From: Peptoniphilus rachelemmaiella
Lineage (GTDB): Bacteria; Bacillota; Clostridia; Tissierellales; Peptoniphilaceae
NCBI RefSeq assembly: GCF_943169845.1
Contig: NZ_CALPBW010000014.1
Location: 1 to 56,302, forward strand
Direction of reading: 5' to 3'
Length of the DNA: 56,302 nucleotides
Shown here: positions 42,018 to 50,036 of the stretch, one piece after another
Position numbering within the stretch: position 1 is the first letter of the stretch
How the letters are laid out: the number at the start of each line of letters is the position of its first letter
Translations under genes and position numbers: made by a program
Notes under the pieces: model-generated
Database searches by the model: none
What the model saw: only the letters and a program-made list of their open reading frames with translations
Told to the model about the DNA's origin: nothing

Positions 42018-42713
42018 ATGAGTTTATTAGAAGTTAAATCTGTTTCAAAAATATATGGAAAAGGCGACAATGCAGTGCATGCTTTAAAAGATATTAAATT
42101 TTCTGTAGATAAAGGAGAATATATAGCTATAGTAGGAGAGTCAGGTTCTGGGAAAAGCACCCTCCTAAATATAATAGGTGCGCTAGATACACCTACTGAT
42201 GGTAAGGTTATTATTAATAATAAAAGTTTGTTTTCAATGAAAGATAGCGAGCTTACAGTATTTCGTCGCAGAAATATAGGTTTTATTTTTCAGGGATTTA
42301 ATTTGATTCCAGAGTTGACTGTGGAACAAAACATAATCTTTCCAGTTTTATTGGATTACAAGAAACCAGATAGAAAATATCTTGAAGAACTATTAAATAT
42401 ATTAGGATTACTAGAGAGAAAGAATCACTTGCCAAGTGAACTTTCTGGTGGTCAGCAACAGAGGGTTGCTATAGGTAGAGCGCTTATAACAAAGCCTTCT
42501 CTAATTCTAGCAGATGAACCAACGGGAAACCTAGATTCTAAAAATAGTTCAGAGGTTATCAGTTTACTAAAAGAATCTTCACAGAAATATGAGCAAACTA
42601 TAATTATGATTACACATAGCCGTTCGATAGCTCAAGCAGCAGATAGAGTTTTAAGAGTTTCAGATGGAATACTAGTTGATCAGGGAAGTGCTACAAATGA
42701 AAAGCTATCTTAG
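42018..42713 (+). CDS. ABC transporter ATPase (MacB/BceA type)
   Basis: A 231-residue ATPase of the LolD/MacB class. Walker A is GESGSGKSTLLN (about 42-53), the Q loop is FIFQGFNLIPELT, the signature is ELSGGQQQRVAIGRAL, and Walker B is LILADEPTGNLDS. It powers the FtsX-type permease that follows, and the two overlap by 17 bases. The ATG at 42018 (GAGGTGTTTT before it) replaces an upstream in-frame ATG at 41973. Confidence 0.92.
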   Translation: MSLLEVKSVSKIYGKGDNAVHALKDIKFSVDKGEYIAIVGESGSGKSTLLNIIGALDTPTDGKVIINNKSLFSMKDSELTVFRRRNIGFIFQGFNLIPELTVEQNIIFPVLLDYKKPDRKYLEELLNILGLLERKNHLPSELSGGQQQRVAIGRALITKPSLILADEPTGNLDSKNSSEVISLLKESSQKYEQTIIMITHSRSIAQAADRVLRVSDGILVDQGSATNEKLS

Positions 42714-44508
42714 TTTAATTCCAATATCAGCTAAAATTCGTAAAAAACAGAATCATTTAACTATAATGTGCATAGCTATTTCAGTATTTTTGGTAACAGC
42801 AATTTTTAGTATGGCTGAAATTGGCTTACGAATGGAAATTGATAGATTGAAGTTAAAGCATACTGGTTTTAGTTTCAATGATGTATTAAAAAGTAACTTG
42901 GGGCAAACTTTAATTCCTGTAGCGATAATATTATTTATTCTAATACTTGTAGCTGCCGCTTTAATGATTTCTGGAAGTATTAACAATAGTATTGCTCAAA
43001 GAACAAAGTTTTTTGGGATGATGCGTTGCCTTGGTATGAGCAAAGGTCAGATTAAAAAGTTTGTAAGGTTAGAGTCACTAAATTGGTGCAAAACAGCTAT
43101 TCCTATTGGTACGTTAATAGGTGTTGTTTCAACTTGGATTCTTTGTGGTGGACTAAGATATATAGTTGGGGAAGAATTTTCTAACATACCTATTTTTACA
43201 ATAAGTGTAACTGGTATTCTAGCAGGTGTTCTGGTAGGACTTGCAAGTGTTTTAATTGCCGCACAAAAACCTGCGAAAGAAGCCTCTAAGATTTCTCCAA
43301 TTGCGGCTCTTTCTGGAAATACAGAATCTAATATAGGAAATAAACAATTAGTAAATAATAGATTCTTTCATATTGAAAAATCACTAGGAATAAATCATGC
43401 TATAGAAAATAAAAAGAATTTATTTCTAATGTCAGCTTCCTTTGCATTAAGTATTATCTTGTTTCTAACATTTATAGTTTTCGGACAATTTGTAAATTAT
43501 ATAATGCCACAATCTTCTGCCAGAGCAGATATAGAGATTACAAGTAAGGATATTTCAAATAATATTGATCCAAATTTGTTGAATAAATTAAAAGAAGTAG
43601 ATGGAGTCAAAAATGTATATGGTAGAAGAAGCGCTTTTGATGTAAATGCAATTTTAGAATCTGAATCTAACCGTAGAGAAAAAATAGATATTATCTCATA
43701 TGATGATTTTGATTTAAAAAGTCTAAAAAAAGATAAAGCCCTAAAGAGAAAAAGTGATTTATCGAATGTATTTGGCAATAGCCATTATGTTTTATCCACT
43801 TGGGATAGAGATAGCAATAATAAAATTGGAGATAAAATAAAAATTAAAGGAGAAGATTTTGAAATAGCTGGACTATTGAAATATGATCCATTTAGTAGCG
43901 ATGGTGAAACTGGAGGTAAAACTACAATAATAACTTCAAATGAAACATTCAAACAGATAACAAATGAAAATGGATATAACTTAGTCATGTTACAGACTGA
44001 TGAGAATTTTTCAAATGAAAGTATAAATGAAGTTCAAAAGATTATGGGGAACAAGAATACAATAAACGATCGTAGAGAACAAAAGACAACAGGAACATAT
44101 ATGGCATTTATGTTTTTTGTATATGGTTTCATAGCGATTATCGGTCTTGTAAGTCTATTAAATAGTATCAACAGCATATCCATAAGCGTATCATCAAAAA
44201 TAAAACAATATGGAATGATGCGTGCAGTTGGTATGGACAAACTTCAAATTAAGCGAATGATTAAAGTTGAATCAGCAACCTATGGTTTCTTTGGCTGTTT
44301 TATAGGGATTATTGGTGGTGTTTTGCTGAATAAAATTATATTTACAAAATTGATAGAAAATCATTTTTCCTATGCCATTTGGCAGTTTCCAATTTTGCCA
44401 ACGATGATTTCGATAGGATTTATATTGATTTCAGTAATTCTTTCAACTTATAAACCTATTAAGAGAATTAATAAGATGTCCATAACTGCCAATATAAATG
44501 AATTGTAA
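42697..44508 (+). CDS. FtsX-domain ABC permease, probable antimicrobial-peptide resistance
   Basis: A 603-residue permease with eight predicted membrane helices: one near the N-terminus, a first FtsX block (about 75-200), one at about 245-265, then an extracytoplasmic domain of roughly 200 residues, and a second FtsX block (about 470-600). Both FtsX blocks show the MMRCLGMSKGQIKKF / MMRAVGMDKLQIKRM motif. The large outer domain between membrane segments resembles the substrate-sensing domain of BceB-like transporters, though with eight rather than ten helices. With the short-loop kinase it should form a flux-sensing resistance module; the drug is unknown. Confidence 0.85.
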   Translation: MKSYLSLIPISAKIRKKQNHLTIMCIAISVFLVTAIFSMAEIGLRMEIDRLKLKHTGFSFNDVLKSNLGQTLIPVAIILFILILVAAALMISGSINNSIAQRTKFFGMMRCLGMSKGQIKKFVRLESLNWCKTAIPIGTLIGVVSTWILCGGLRYIVGEEFSNIPIFTISVTGILAGVLVGLASVLIAAQKPAKEASKISPIAALSGNTESNIGNKQLVNNRFFHIEKSLGINHAIENKKNLFLMSASFALSIILFLTFIVFGQFVNYIMPQSSARADIEITSKDISNNIDPNLLNKLKEVDGVKNVYGRRSAFDVNAILESESNRREKIDIISYDDFDLKSLKKDKALKRKSDLSNVFGNSHYVLSTWDRDSNNKIGDKIKIKGEDFEIAGLLKYDPFSSDGETGGKTTIITSNETFKQITNENGYNLVMLQTDENFSNESINEVQKIMGNKNTINDRREQKTTGTYMAFMFFVYGFIAIIGLVSLLNSINSISISVSSKIKQYGMMRAVGMDKLQIKRMIKVESATYGFFGCFIGIIGGVLLNKIIFTKLIENHFSYAIWQFPILPTMISIGFILISVILSTYKPIKRINKMSITANINEL

Positions 44509-44575
44509 ATTATTCTTTCTTATAGCTATATTTGTTGGTCATCTTAGTAGTATTATAATTAGTTCAATTAGAGGT

Positions 44576-44642
44576 TTTAAACAGCTCTTTTATGGGCTGT
44601 TTTTTCTTAGTTCTAAAATGATATAATAATTATAAGATGTTT
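44576..44642 (+). repeat. Terminator of the ABC module; copy B of the repeated hairpin-TATAAT unit
   Basis: AAACAGC and GGCTGTTTTTT form a terminator hairpin. It continues with CTTAG, AATGATATAAT and TTATAAGAT. The same series occurs at 55921-55990, and in shorter form at 38423. It sits immediately before repeat R2. Confidence 0.7.
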
Positions 44643-44650
44643 ATTTATTG

Positions 44651-44722
44651 ACATATTCCCACATACGAGGCTTTTGAGAAATATTAAAATTTATCCATAC
44701 TGACCACTCAAGCCATGTTGAG
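44651..44722 (+). repeat. Direct repeat R2 with rumA 3'-end halves
   Basis: ACATATTCCCACATACG (IFPHT) and AGCCATGTTGAG (SHVE) are separated by the same 43-base insert found in R1 (39661). The two repeats flank the two-component/ABC module exactly, in direct orientation. Confidence 0.75.
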
Positions 44723-45025
44723 ACGGTAGCTCTGTTGTCCAAACTAAATACAGAACATCATTTAGATATAGAAATAGGGGAAGATGAATTATCTGAAATT
44801 GACTTTTCAAAAGACGCAACTTATGGAGAAATTAAAAAGTATGTGTTAGATAAATACGGACTAAAAGTTTCAAGCCTATATATTGCACAAATAAAAAGGA
44901 AACATGGTCTAATAGAGAGAGAAAATTATAATTTTAGTAAGAAAGAAAATCAAAGAGTGCCAAATTGCCCAGAAGAAAAAGAAAAAGCAATCGAAGATGC
45001 TTTAGAGCATTTTGGAATGATTTAA
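44711..45025 (+). pseudogene. Detached C-terminal extension of a RumA-type methyltransferase
   Basis: An open frame of 104 codons reads SHVETVALLSKL, continues through TYGEIKKYVLDKYGLKVSSL and YIAQIKRKHGLIERENYN, and ends EDALEHFGMI. This is the C-terminal extension seen on RumA/RlmD proteins of Firmicutes whose gene has acquired an integrative element. The catalytic part is absent, so the piece is a relic of an att-site event and not a functional methyltransferase. No ribosome site precedes it; an internal ATG-less start is unlikely. Orientation equals that of host rumA, 27.7 kb upstream. Confidence 0.75.
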
Positions 45026-45372
45026 ATAATATCTAAGATTGAAAATTTTAAAATGAAGACTTAAAAACTTTAAGATTAAAAAGATATGTACTTCTTATAT
45101 AACCTAAGAAGATTAATTGAAAATCAGGGGAACGATGATGGTAAAATAAAAAATTTTAACAACTAAAGAAGAATTAGGCATTATTGCCAAAGAGGTTTTT
45201 ATGAAGTTAAAAATACTGAAAAAGACTTGTTAGAATTGAAAATTTTAGATCATTGTGCAGGGTTTCGTGTCATAATAGTGATAGAGGCAAATAGTTATGT
45301 AAATATAAAGAGTTCAAGACTTCTACCAAAGTTTAAAACTCAAAAAATAAATAGTTGGTGTGCTGCTTAGAG
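45026..45372. other. Decayed interval before the IS3-family relic
   Basis: About 350 AT-rich bases with only short frames, such as ATTAGGCATTATTGCC reading LGIIAKEVFMKLKILK. Nothing recognisable; possibly the eroded left part of the IS. Confidence 0.35.
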
Positions 45373-46328
45373 TAACCATTTTGATAATGTGGATGCGAAA
45401 CAAAAAGAGATAATCAGACTTCGTAAAAAATTGAAACAGGTTGAAATGGAGAATGATATTTTAAAGCAAGCTGCACTACTGTTAGGCAAAAAATAGACCT
45501 CATTATCTCGAACCGAGATAAATATAGCATTAGTGCAATGTGTAGACTACTTGGGGTCACAAGAAGTTTAGTCTATTATCATTTGAACAAAGAAAAAGAT
45601 GTGAAATTAGATGAAGATGAAAAACTAATAGAAGAAATAAAAGAAATATTCAGAAGAAGTAGAAACAACTATGGAACACGCAAAATAAAAAAAACTAGGG
45701 AAAATTGGATATAAAATATCGAGAAGAAAAATAGGCCGAATAATGAAGAAAAATGGCCTAGTCTCAAACTATACAGTAGCACAATATAAAGTAATAAGAT
45801 CCAAATGCAACGAAGAAGACATCCCTAACCTTTTAAATAGATAATTTGACAATAGAGACTATTTAGAAGCAATAGTAAGCGAGCTAACATATGTAAGAGT
45901 AGGAAAAACATGGAATTATATATGTTTTAATAGACTTAAACAGCCGTGAAATAATAGGATACTCATCAGGTAAAAACAAAGATGCAAATCTAGTAGCAGA
46001 AGCATTTTACTCAATAAGGCAGCCACTAAATCGTATAAAAATATTTCACACAGACAGAGGAAGAGAATTTAAAAATATAAAAATAGAAGAAATATTAAAG
46101 GTATTTGGGATAAAAAGATCGCTAAGTAAAAAAGGAAGCCCATATGATAACGCAGTAAGCGAAGCAGTCAATAAAGTAATGAAGACAGAATTCATATATC
46201 AGGAGAACTTTACTAATTTCCAAGAACTTAATCTAAAATTAGCAGAATACGTATATTGGTATAATAACCTAAGAATTCATGGATCTTTAGGATATAAAAC
46301 ACCAGTAGAATATAGAAAAGCAGAATAA
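45373..46328 (+). pseudogene. Degenerate IS3-family transposase (OrfA tail plus OrfB)
   Basis: The OrfA tail is visible as [20 protein letters not shown] then [12 protein letters not shown], a leucine-zipper/coiled-coil motif. OrfB follows: ISAMCRLLGVTRSLVYYH, the HTH_21 stretch RRSRNNYGTRKI, then an rve/DDE integrase core. The core shows SELTYVRVGKTW, FHTDRGREFKN and SPYDNAVSEAVNKVMK, which bear the three acidic residues. At least three frame breaks or stops interrupt it, so it cannot make transposase. Ends at TAA 46326-46328. Confidence 0.8.
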
Positions 46329-46337
46329 AAAGCTCTG

Positions 46338-46462
46338 GAAGTTTCATAAATTAAATAAAATATATGAACAGACTGTCAAGGGCAAATTTCAACGAAATTT
46401 GGGCGAAGCCTTTACCCTTGATTGTCTGAGAATATATTTTATAATCTAAAGAAACTTTCAAG
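46338..46462. repeat. Long imperfect palindrome after the IS3 relic
   Basis: The arms AAATAAAATATATGAACAGAC and GTCTGAGAATATATTTTATA, then inner TGTCAAGGG and CCCTTGA, then AAATTTC-AAC-GAAATTT at the centre, build a stem over about 100 bases. GGAAGTTTC and GAAACTTTC flank it. It could be the IS right end, a terminator structure, or a short non-autonomous element. Confidence 0.6.
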
Positions 46463-46726
46463 CTTGATAATGTTCGGTTATAAATTGTCTAAAAAAGGGT
46501 TGCCATTCCATGTATTTGGGTTCATTAGAAGAATGCCGAGCAATGGGTAACATGACGCTGATGTGTTTATACACAAAAAAGCTACACGTGCGTTGGCTGA
46601 CAACAGGGAGCTAAGTAAATTAACACCAGCTAAAATGTTTGACGCTATTAATAAATGACAAGTATATGAAATTGGCTTTACCTAGTTTAAAAAAGAAATT
46701 ATAATGAAAATATGGAGGCTAAGAAT
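46463..46726. other. Remnant region upstream of the CopZ-like gene
   Basis: Short open stretches only (for example HKKATRALADNRELSKLTPA then KMFDAINK and a stop near 46656), which look like the tail of a lost protein. No assignment possible. Confidence 0.35.
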
Positions 46727-47206
<480 letters not shown>

Positions 47207-47212
47207 TTACAG

Positions 47213-47326
47213 TCGATATGTTCCTACAAACGAGAGCCAATCTTTGATATGTTTCCATCTACGAGCGTGGATATGTTCCCCATAACCATAGGGGTTGAAG
47301 CTATAGCGTTGATACAAAAGATGTAA
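47213..47326 (+). repeat. Three consecutive rumA-tail relics (R3)
   Basis: GATATGTTCC/T starts at 47215, 47246 and 47270. They read DMFLQT, DMFPST and DMFPIT. The third continues with IGVEAIALIQKM and TAA (47324-47326), a complete RumA-like C-terminus. The first two are cut off after the Thr codon. All have the orientation of host rumA. Confidence 0.7.
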
Positions 47327-47433
47327 ATAAGGAAGATACCAAGACGTTTTCATCAGTTTTTTCACCCTTAGTAATGTAATCTATTGTCAAATTTAGAGTT
47401 GATTTTATAGGATGTATTTTTGTAATTGCCACA

Positions 47434-47788
47434 CTAATCATCAGAACTTTCTTTTGATTTATTAAGAAGTAGGGAATGGATCTGCCATATTTCTCTTGAC
47501 AGTTTTTCTATCTGTTTATTCATTTCTTCAATTTCATTTTTGTAAATAATGCCAGTTGTATTAGTAGCCTTGGCGATCTGGTTTATATTATTTGTTGCAT
47601 TTGAGAGTAGCCATTGTAAGTTTCTAAATGGTTCTAAATCTACAACATAAATTTCTTTCTCTAATACACATTTCCTAAGAAAGTGGGACATAGTTTTGCA
47701 ATTTGCAAGTTTCATTTTCTTTTCAAAAAATTTTTTCTTCTTTGGTTAATTTTATTTCTATTCCTTCATTTCTAAATCTATCTGCCAT
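47434..47788 (-). pseudogene. Frameshifted MobC-like relaxosome protein
   Basis: The start MADRFRNEGIEIKLTKEEK (from ATG at 47788) and the later part ending KSKESSDD lie in adjacent frames. The break falls in an A6/T6 run near 47730-47742. Joined, it gives a protein of about 117 residues with the MobC pattern: KLTKEEKIFFEKK, MSHFLRKCVLEKE, then LLSNATNNINQIAKATN and a C-terminal coiled helix. MobC binds oriT next to a MobA/VirD2-type relaxase, which is absent here. It marks the remains of a mobilisable element. A sequencing slip in the homopolymer is the alternative. Confidence 0.72.
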
Positions 47789-47855
47789 TTTATTGTCCTT
47801 TATAAAATATATTTCGGGGTCTTAGGGTTCTCCCTAACAAGGTTAAAATTAAAAA

Positions 47856-47894
47856 AATGGAGCATTCCGTAAAGGTCTGCTCCATTAATTTTTT
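47856..47894 (-). terminator. Hairpin with T-run near the end of the mobC relic
   Basis: AATGGAGCA and TGCTCCATT form a 9-bp stem, with AAAAAAATGG before and TAATTTTTTTG after it. The flanking A- and T-runs make a bidirectional terminator likely. Confidence 0.7.
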
Positions 47895-47895
47895 T

Positions 47896-47915
47896 GTAAG
47901 TGTCCGTACACTTAC
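47896..47915. promoter_or_regulatory. Perfect 8-bp palindrome, possible operator
   Basis: GTAAGTGT-CCGT-ACACTTAC lies about 200 bases upstream of the TetR gene and just after the bidirectional hairpin. It could be an operator or a second terminator stem; no T-run follows. The interval up to 48038 contains no gene. Confidence 0.4.
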
Positions 47916-48038
47916 TGTGCTTGCTATTAAAGTTATAAGCGTAAAGCGTTTATTAAGTTTTATTAATTATACCGTATTTAAATAAATTAATTAAGAAGTA
48001 TATGGTAGAGTAGAGCAAAATTTATAATTTGATCGATA

Positions 48039-48067
48039 TTGAAAATACTTTCCAATTAAGCTATAAT
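48039..48067 (+). promoter_or_regulatory. SigA promoter of the TetR-ECF-ABC operon
   Basis: TTGAAA (48039-48044) and a perfect TATAAT (48062-48067) have a 17-base spacer. The transcript would start near 48074, inside the palindrome at 48073-48088. Confidence 0.8.
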
Positions 48068-48072
48068 AAAAA

Positions 48073-48088
48073 CCGAGGGAGTCCTCGG
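48073..48088. promoter_or_regulatory. Candidate TetR operator at the transcription start
   Basis: CCGAGG-GAGT-CCTCGG, a perfect 6-bp inverted repeat, overlaps the predicted start site of the operon's promoter. Its position fits autorepression by the encoded TetR. It could also form a leader hairpin. Confidence 0.55.
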
Positions 48089-48117
48089 AAAAACAATCGA
48101 ATGACTGGAGGTATTTT

Positions 48118-48711
48118 TTGAAAGATAAGGAAATAAAAGTTGGTCAAATAAGAAAAAAAGAAATTCGAGATGCAGCAATGAGATGTTTTTTGAATAAGGG
48201 ATTTCAGAATACAACGATGGAAGATGTGATTAAAGAAGTTGGCATGAGCACAGGTGGCGTCTATCATCATTATAAAAGCACAGCTGAAATGCTTAAAGAT
48301 TTAATGCTTGACGGAAATCAGTATAGAAATAATTTAATTGATAATTATTTAGAAGCTCACATAGGTCAAGATAAATATGAACAGATGAGTGAAATTTTAG
48401 TGGATAAATGTCTACCAGATACTGATATTACTAAGGTTTATTCTCTATTATTACAATCAAAAAAATATAATGAAGAATTAGAGAGGATGTTTCAAGATTT
48501 GAAAACAGAAACAGTAAATCAATTAGATTCAATATCTAATAAATTAGGAATTGATTCAAAGATTTTTGAAGATGGTTTTTTAGTAAATTATATAAATGGA
48601 ATGATATTAAGCTCGCAAGTTCTTAATGCAAGAGATTCATATGATGAGAATAGGAAATATCTAAAAGATACAATTTTAAATTATATTTTAGATTTAGAAA
48701 AAAATAGATAA
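48118..48711 (+). CDS. TetR-family regulator
   Basis: A 197-residue TetR protein. The N-terminal helix-turn-helix (about 12-58) reads IRDAAMRCFLNKGFQNTTME, then DVIKEVGMSTGGVYHHYKST. The C-terminal ligand-binding part is divergent. The start is TTG, with GGAGGT 6 bases upstream. It is the first gene of a six-gene co-oriented cluster and is preceded by a strong promoter with an overlapping palindrome, so it most likely represses its own operon until a ligand (perhaps a metal chelate) binds. Confidence 0.88.
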   Translation: MKDKEIKVGQIRKKEIRDAAMRCFLNKGFQNTTMEDVIKEVGMSTGGVYHHYKSTAEMLKDLMLDGNQYRNNLIDNYLEAHIGQDKYEQMSEILVDKCLPDTDITKVYSLLLQSKKYNEELERMFQDLKTETVNQLDSISNKLGIDSKIFEDGFLVNYINGMILSSQVLNARDSYDENRKYLKDTILNYILDLEKNR

Positions 48712-48728
48712 CTAAGGAGGTTTCAGAA

Positions 48729-49310
48729 ATGAATAAAAAATTAGAAGTTAGAGATTTAATTAATGTTGGTCTGTTTGCGGTACTTGGGTTTATTTTTATG
48801 CTAATAGGCTCATTTACAGCTATGGTTCCTGTTTTGATGCCAATTGTTCCATTAGTACAGGGGATTTTAGTTGGACCTAGTAACATGCTTTTTTCAACAA
48901 AAATTAAGAAGCCAGGAATGCTTTTTATTCAAACAATGCTAATATCTTTAGCTTATGTCATCATGGGTCATGGTCCATGGGCACTTTTAACAGGAGCAAT
49001 TGCAGGATTTATTGGAGAAATAATATTAAAATCAGGCTCTTATGACAGTAAAGGAAAATCTAGATTAGCATTTTCTTTTTCAAGTCTTTGTACTTTAGGA
49101 AACTATGTTCCGATTATCATCTCAAGAAATGAGTATGTACAAGAGCTTTTAAATCAAGGTTATAAACAAGAATTTATTGACACGATGATGAAAGTTATGC
49201 CTGATTGGATTTTAATAGTCATGGCTATTTTAGGATTTATTGGTGCTTTTGTAGGTTGTAGCTTAGGAATTGTGTTTTTGAAAAAACATTTTTCAAAAAT
49301 TGGTAAGTAA
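48729..49310 (+). CDS. ECF transporter S component, MptD/Trep_Strep family
   Basis: A 193-residue integral membrane protein with five or six hydrophobic helices. Landmarks are DLINVGLFAVLGFIFMLIGS, PIVPLVQGILVGPSNMLF, and HGPWALLTGAIAGFIGEII. Proteins of this family act as substrate-binding S components of energy-coupling-factor importers. AAGGAGG precedes the ATG. The next genes encode an EcfT-like protein and a fused double ATPase, so a dedicated (group I) ECF importer is complete here. The substrate is unknown. Confidence 0.85.
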   Translation: MNKKLEVRDLINVGLFAVLGFIFMLIGSFTAMVPVLMPIVPLVQGILVGPSNMLFSTKIKKPGMLFIQTMLISLAYVIMGHGPWALLTGAIAGFIGEIILKSGSYDSKGKSRLAFSFSSLCTLGNYVPIIISRNEYVQELLNQGYKQEFIDTMMKVMPDWILIVMAILGFIGAFVGCSLGIVFLKKHFSKIGK

Positions 49311-49334
49311 GAATTAGGGAGCAGGTTATTAGAT

Positions 49335-50036
49335 ATGATAAGGATAGATTTTAGAGCAAAATTATTTTTAATGTTGGTTATTTCTTTTATAATGACAATT
49401 GGAAATATTCAAAGTCTAAATCCTATATATTATGTATTAATATGTATGCTCCCTACTTTTTTATTATTTTTATCTGGACATATAAAATCTGGGATTAAAG
49501 CAATCATATTTTTCATAATATTGAATATTATAGAAATTAATATTAGGGAATTAAATGATTCCATAATATTATCACTTATACACATAGTTATAATTATAAT
49601 AAAAAGAGTTTTTGCACCTATGGTTATGGGAAATTATATAATTTTAACAACTAGTGTAGGAGAAGCAATTTGTTCATTAAAAAAGGTGAAGTGTCCTGAT
49701 CAGATAGCCATTCCTGTTGCGGTTATGGTTAGATATTTTTATGCAACAAGAATTGAGTATAGACAAATAAAACAAGCTGTTTATTTGAGGGATATAAGTT
49801 TTAAGAAATTTTTAAAGAATCCTATTTTATTAATTGAATATAGGATAATCCCACTATTGATGACCCTATCAAATTCTGCTGATGAATTGACGGTAGCTTC
49901 ATTAACTAAGGGTCTTGCTGTCAATCAAAATAGATCAAATATTAGAGAAGCAAAGTTAACATTTGCTGACTATTTAATTTTTTTTGTTTCTATTTTAGTT
50001 TTATTTTTTTATATAAGAGGTAGAAAATATGCTTAA
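49335..50036 (+). CDS. ECF transporter T component (EcfT-like)
   Basis: A 233-residue membrane protein with about five hydrophobic segments and the T-component coupling region, seen here as VAVMVRYFYATRIEYRQIKQ followed by AVYLRDISFKKF. It continues with NSADELTVASLTKGLAV (the ARG/AKG-like coupling motif). It joins the S component to the ATPases. It overlaps the ATPase gene by 8 bases. Confidence 0.85.
   Translation: MIRIDFRAKLFLMLVISFIMTIGNIQSLNPIYYVLICMLPTFLLFLSGHIKSGIKAIIFFIILNIIEINIRELNDSIILSLIHIVIIIIKRVFAPMVMGNYIILTTSVGEAICSLKKVKCPDQIAIPVAVMVRYFYATRIEYRQIKQAVYLRDISFKKFLKNPILLIEYRIIPLLMTLSNSADELTVASLTKGLAVNQNRSNIREAKLTFADYLIFFVSILVLFFYIRGRKYA

Noticed and set aside
47213..47326. A short coding gene of its own
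   Set aside because: No start codon with a ribosome site. The three repeated DMF-like units fit decayed rumA ends better.
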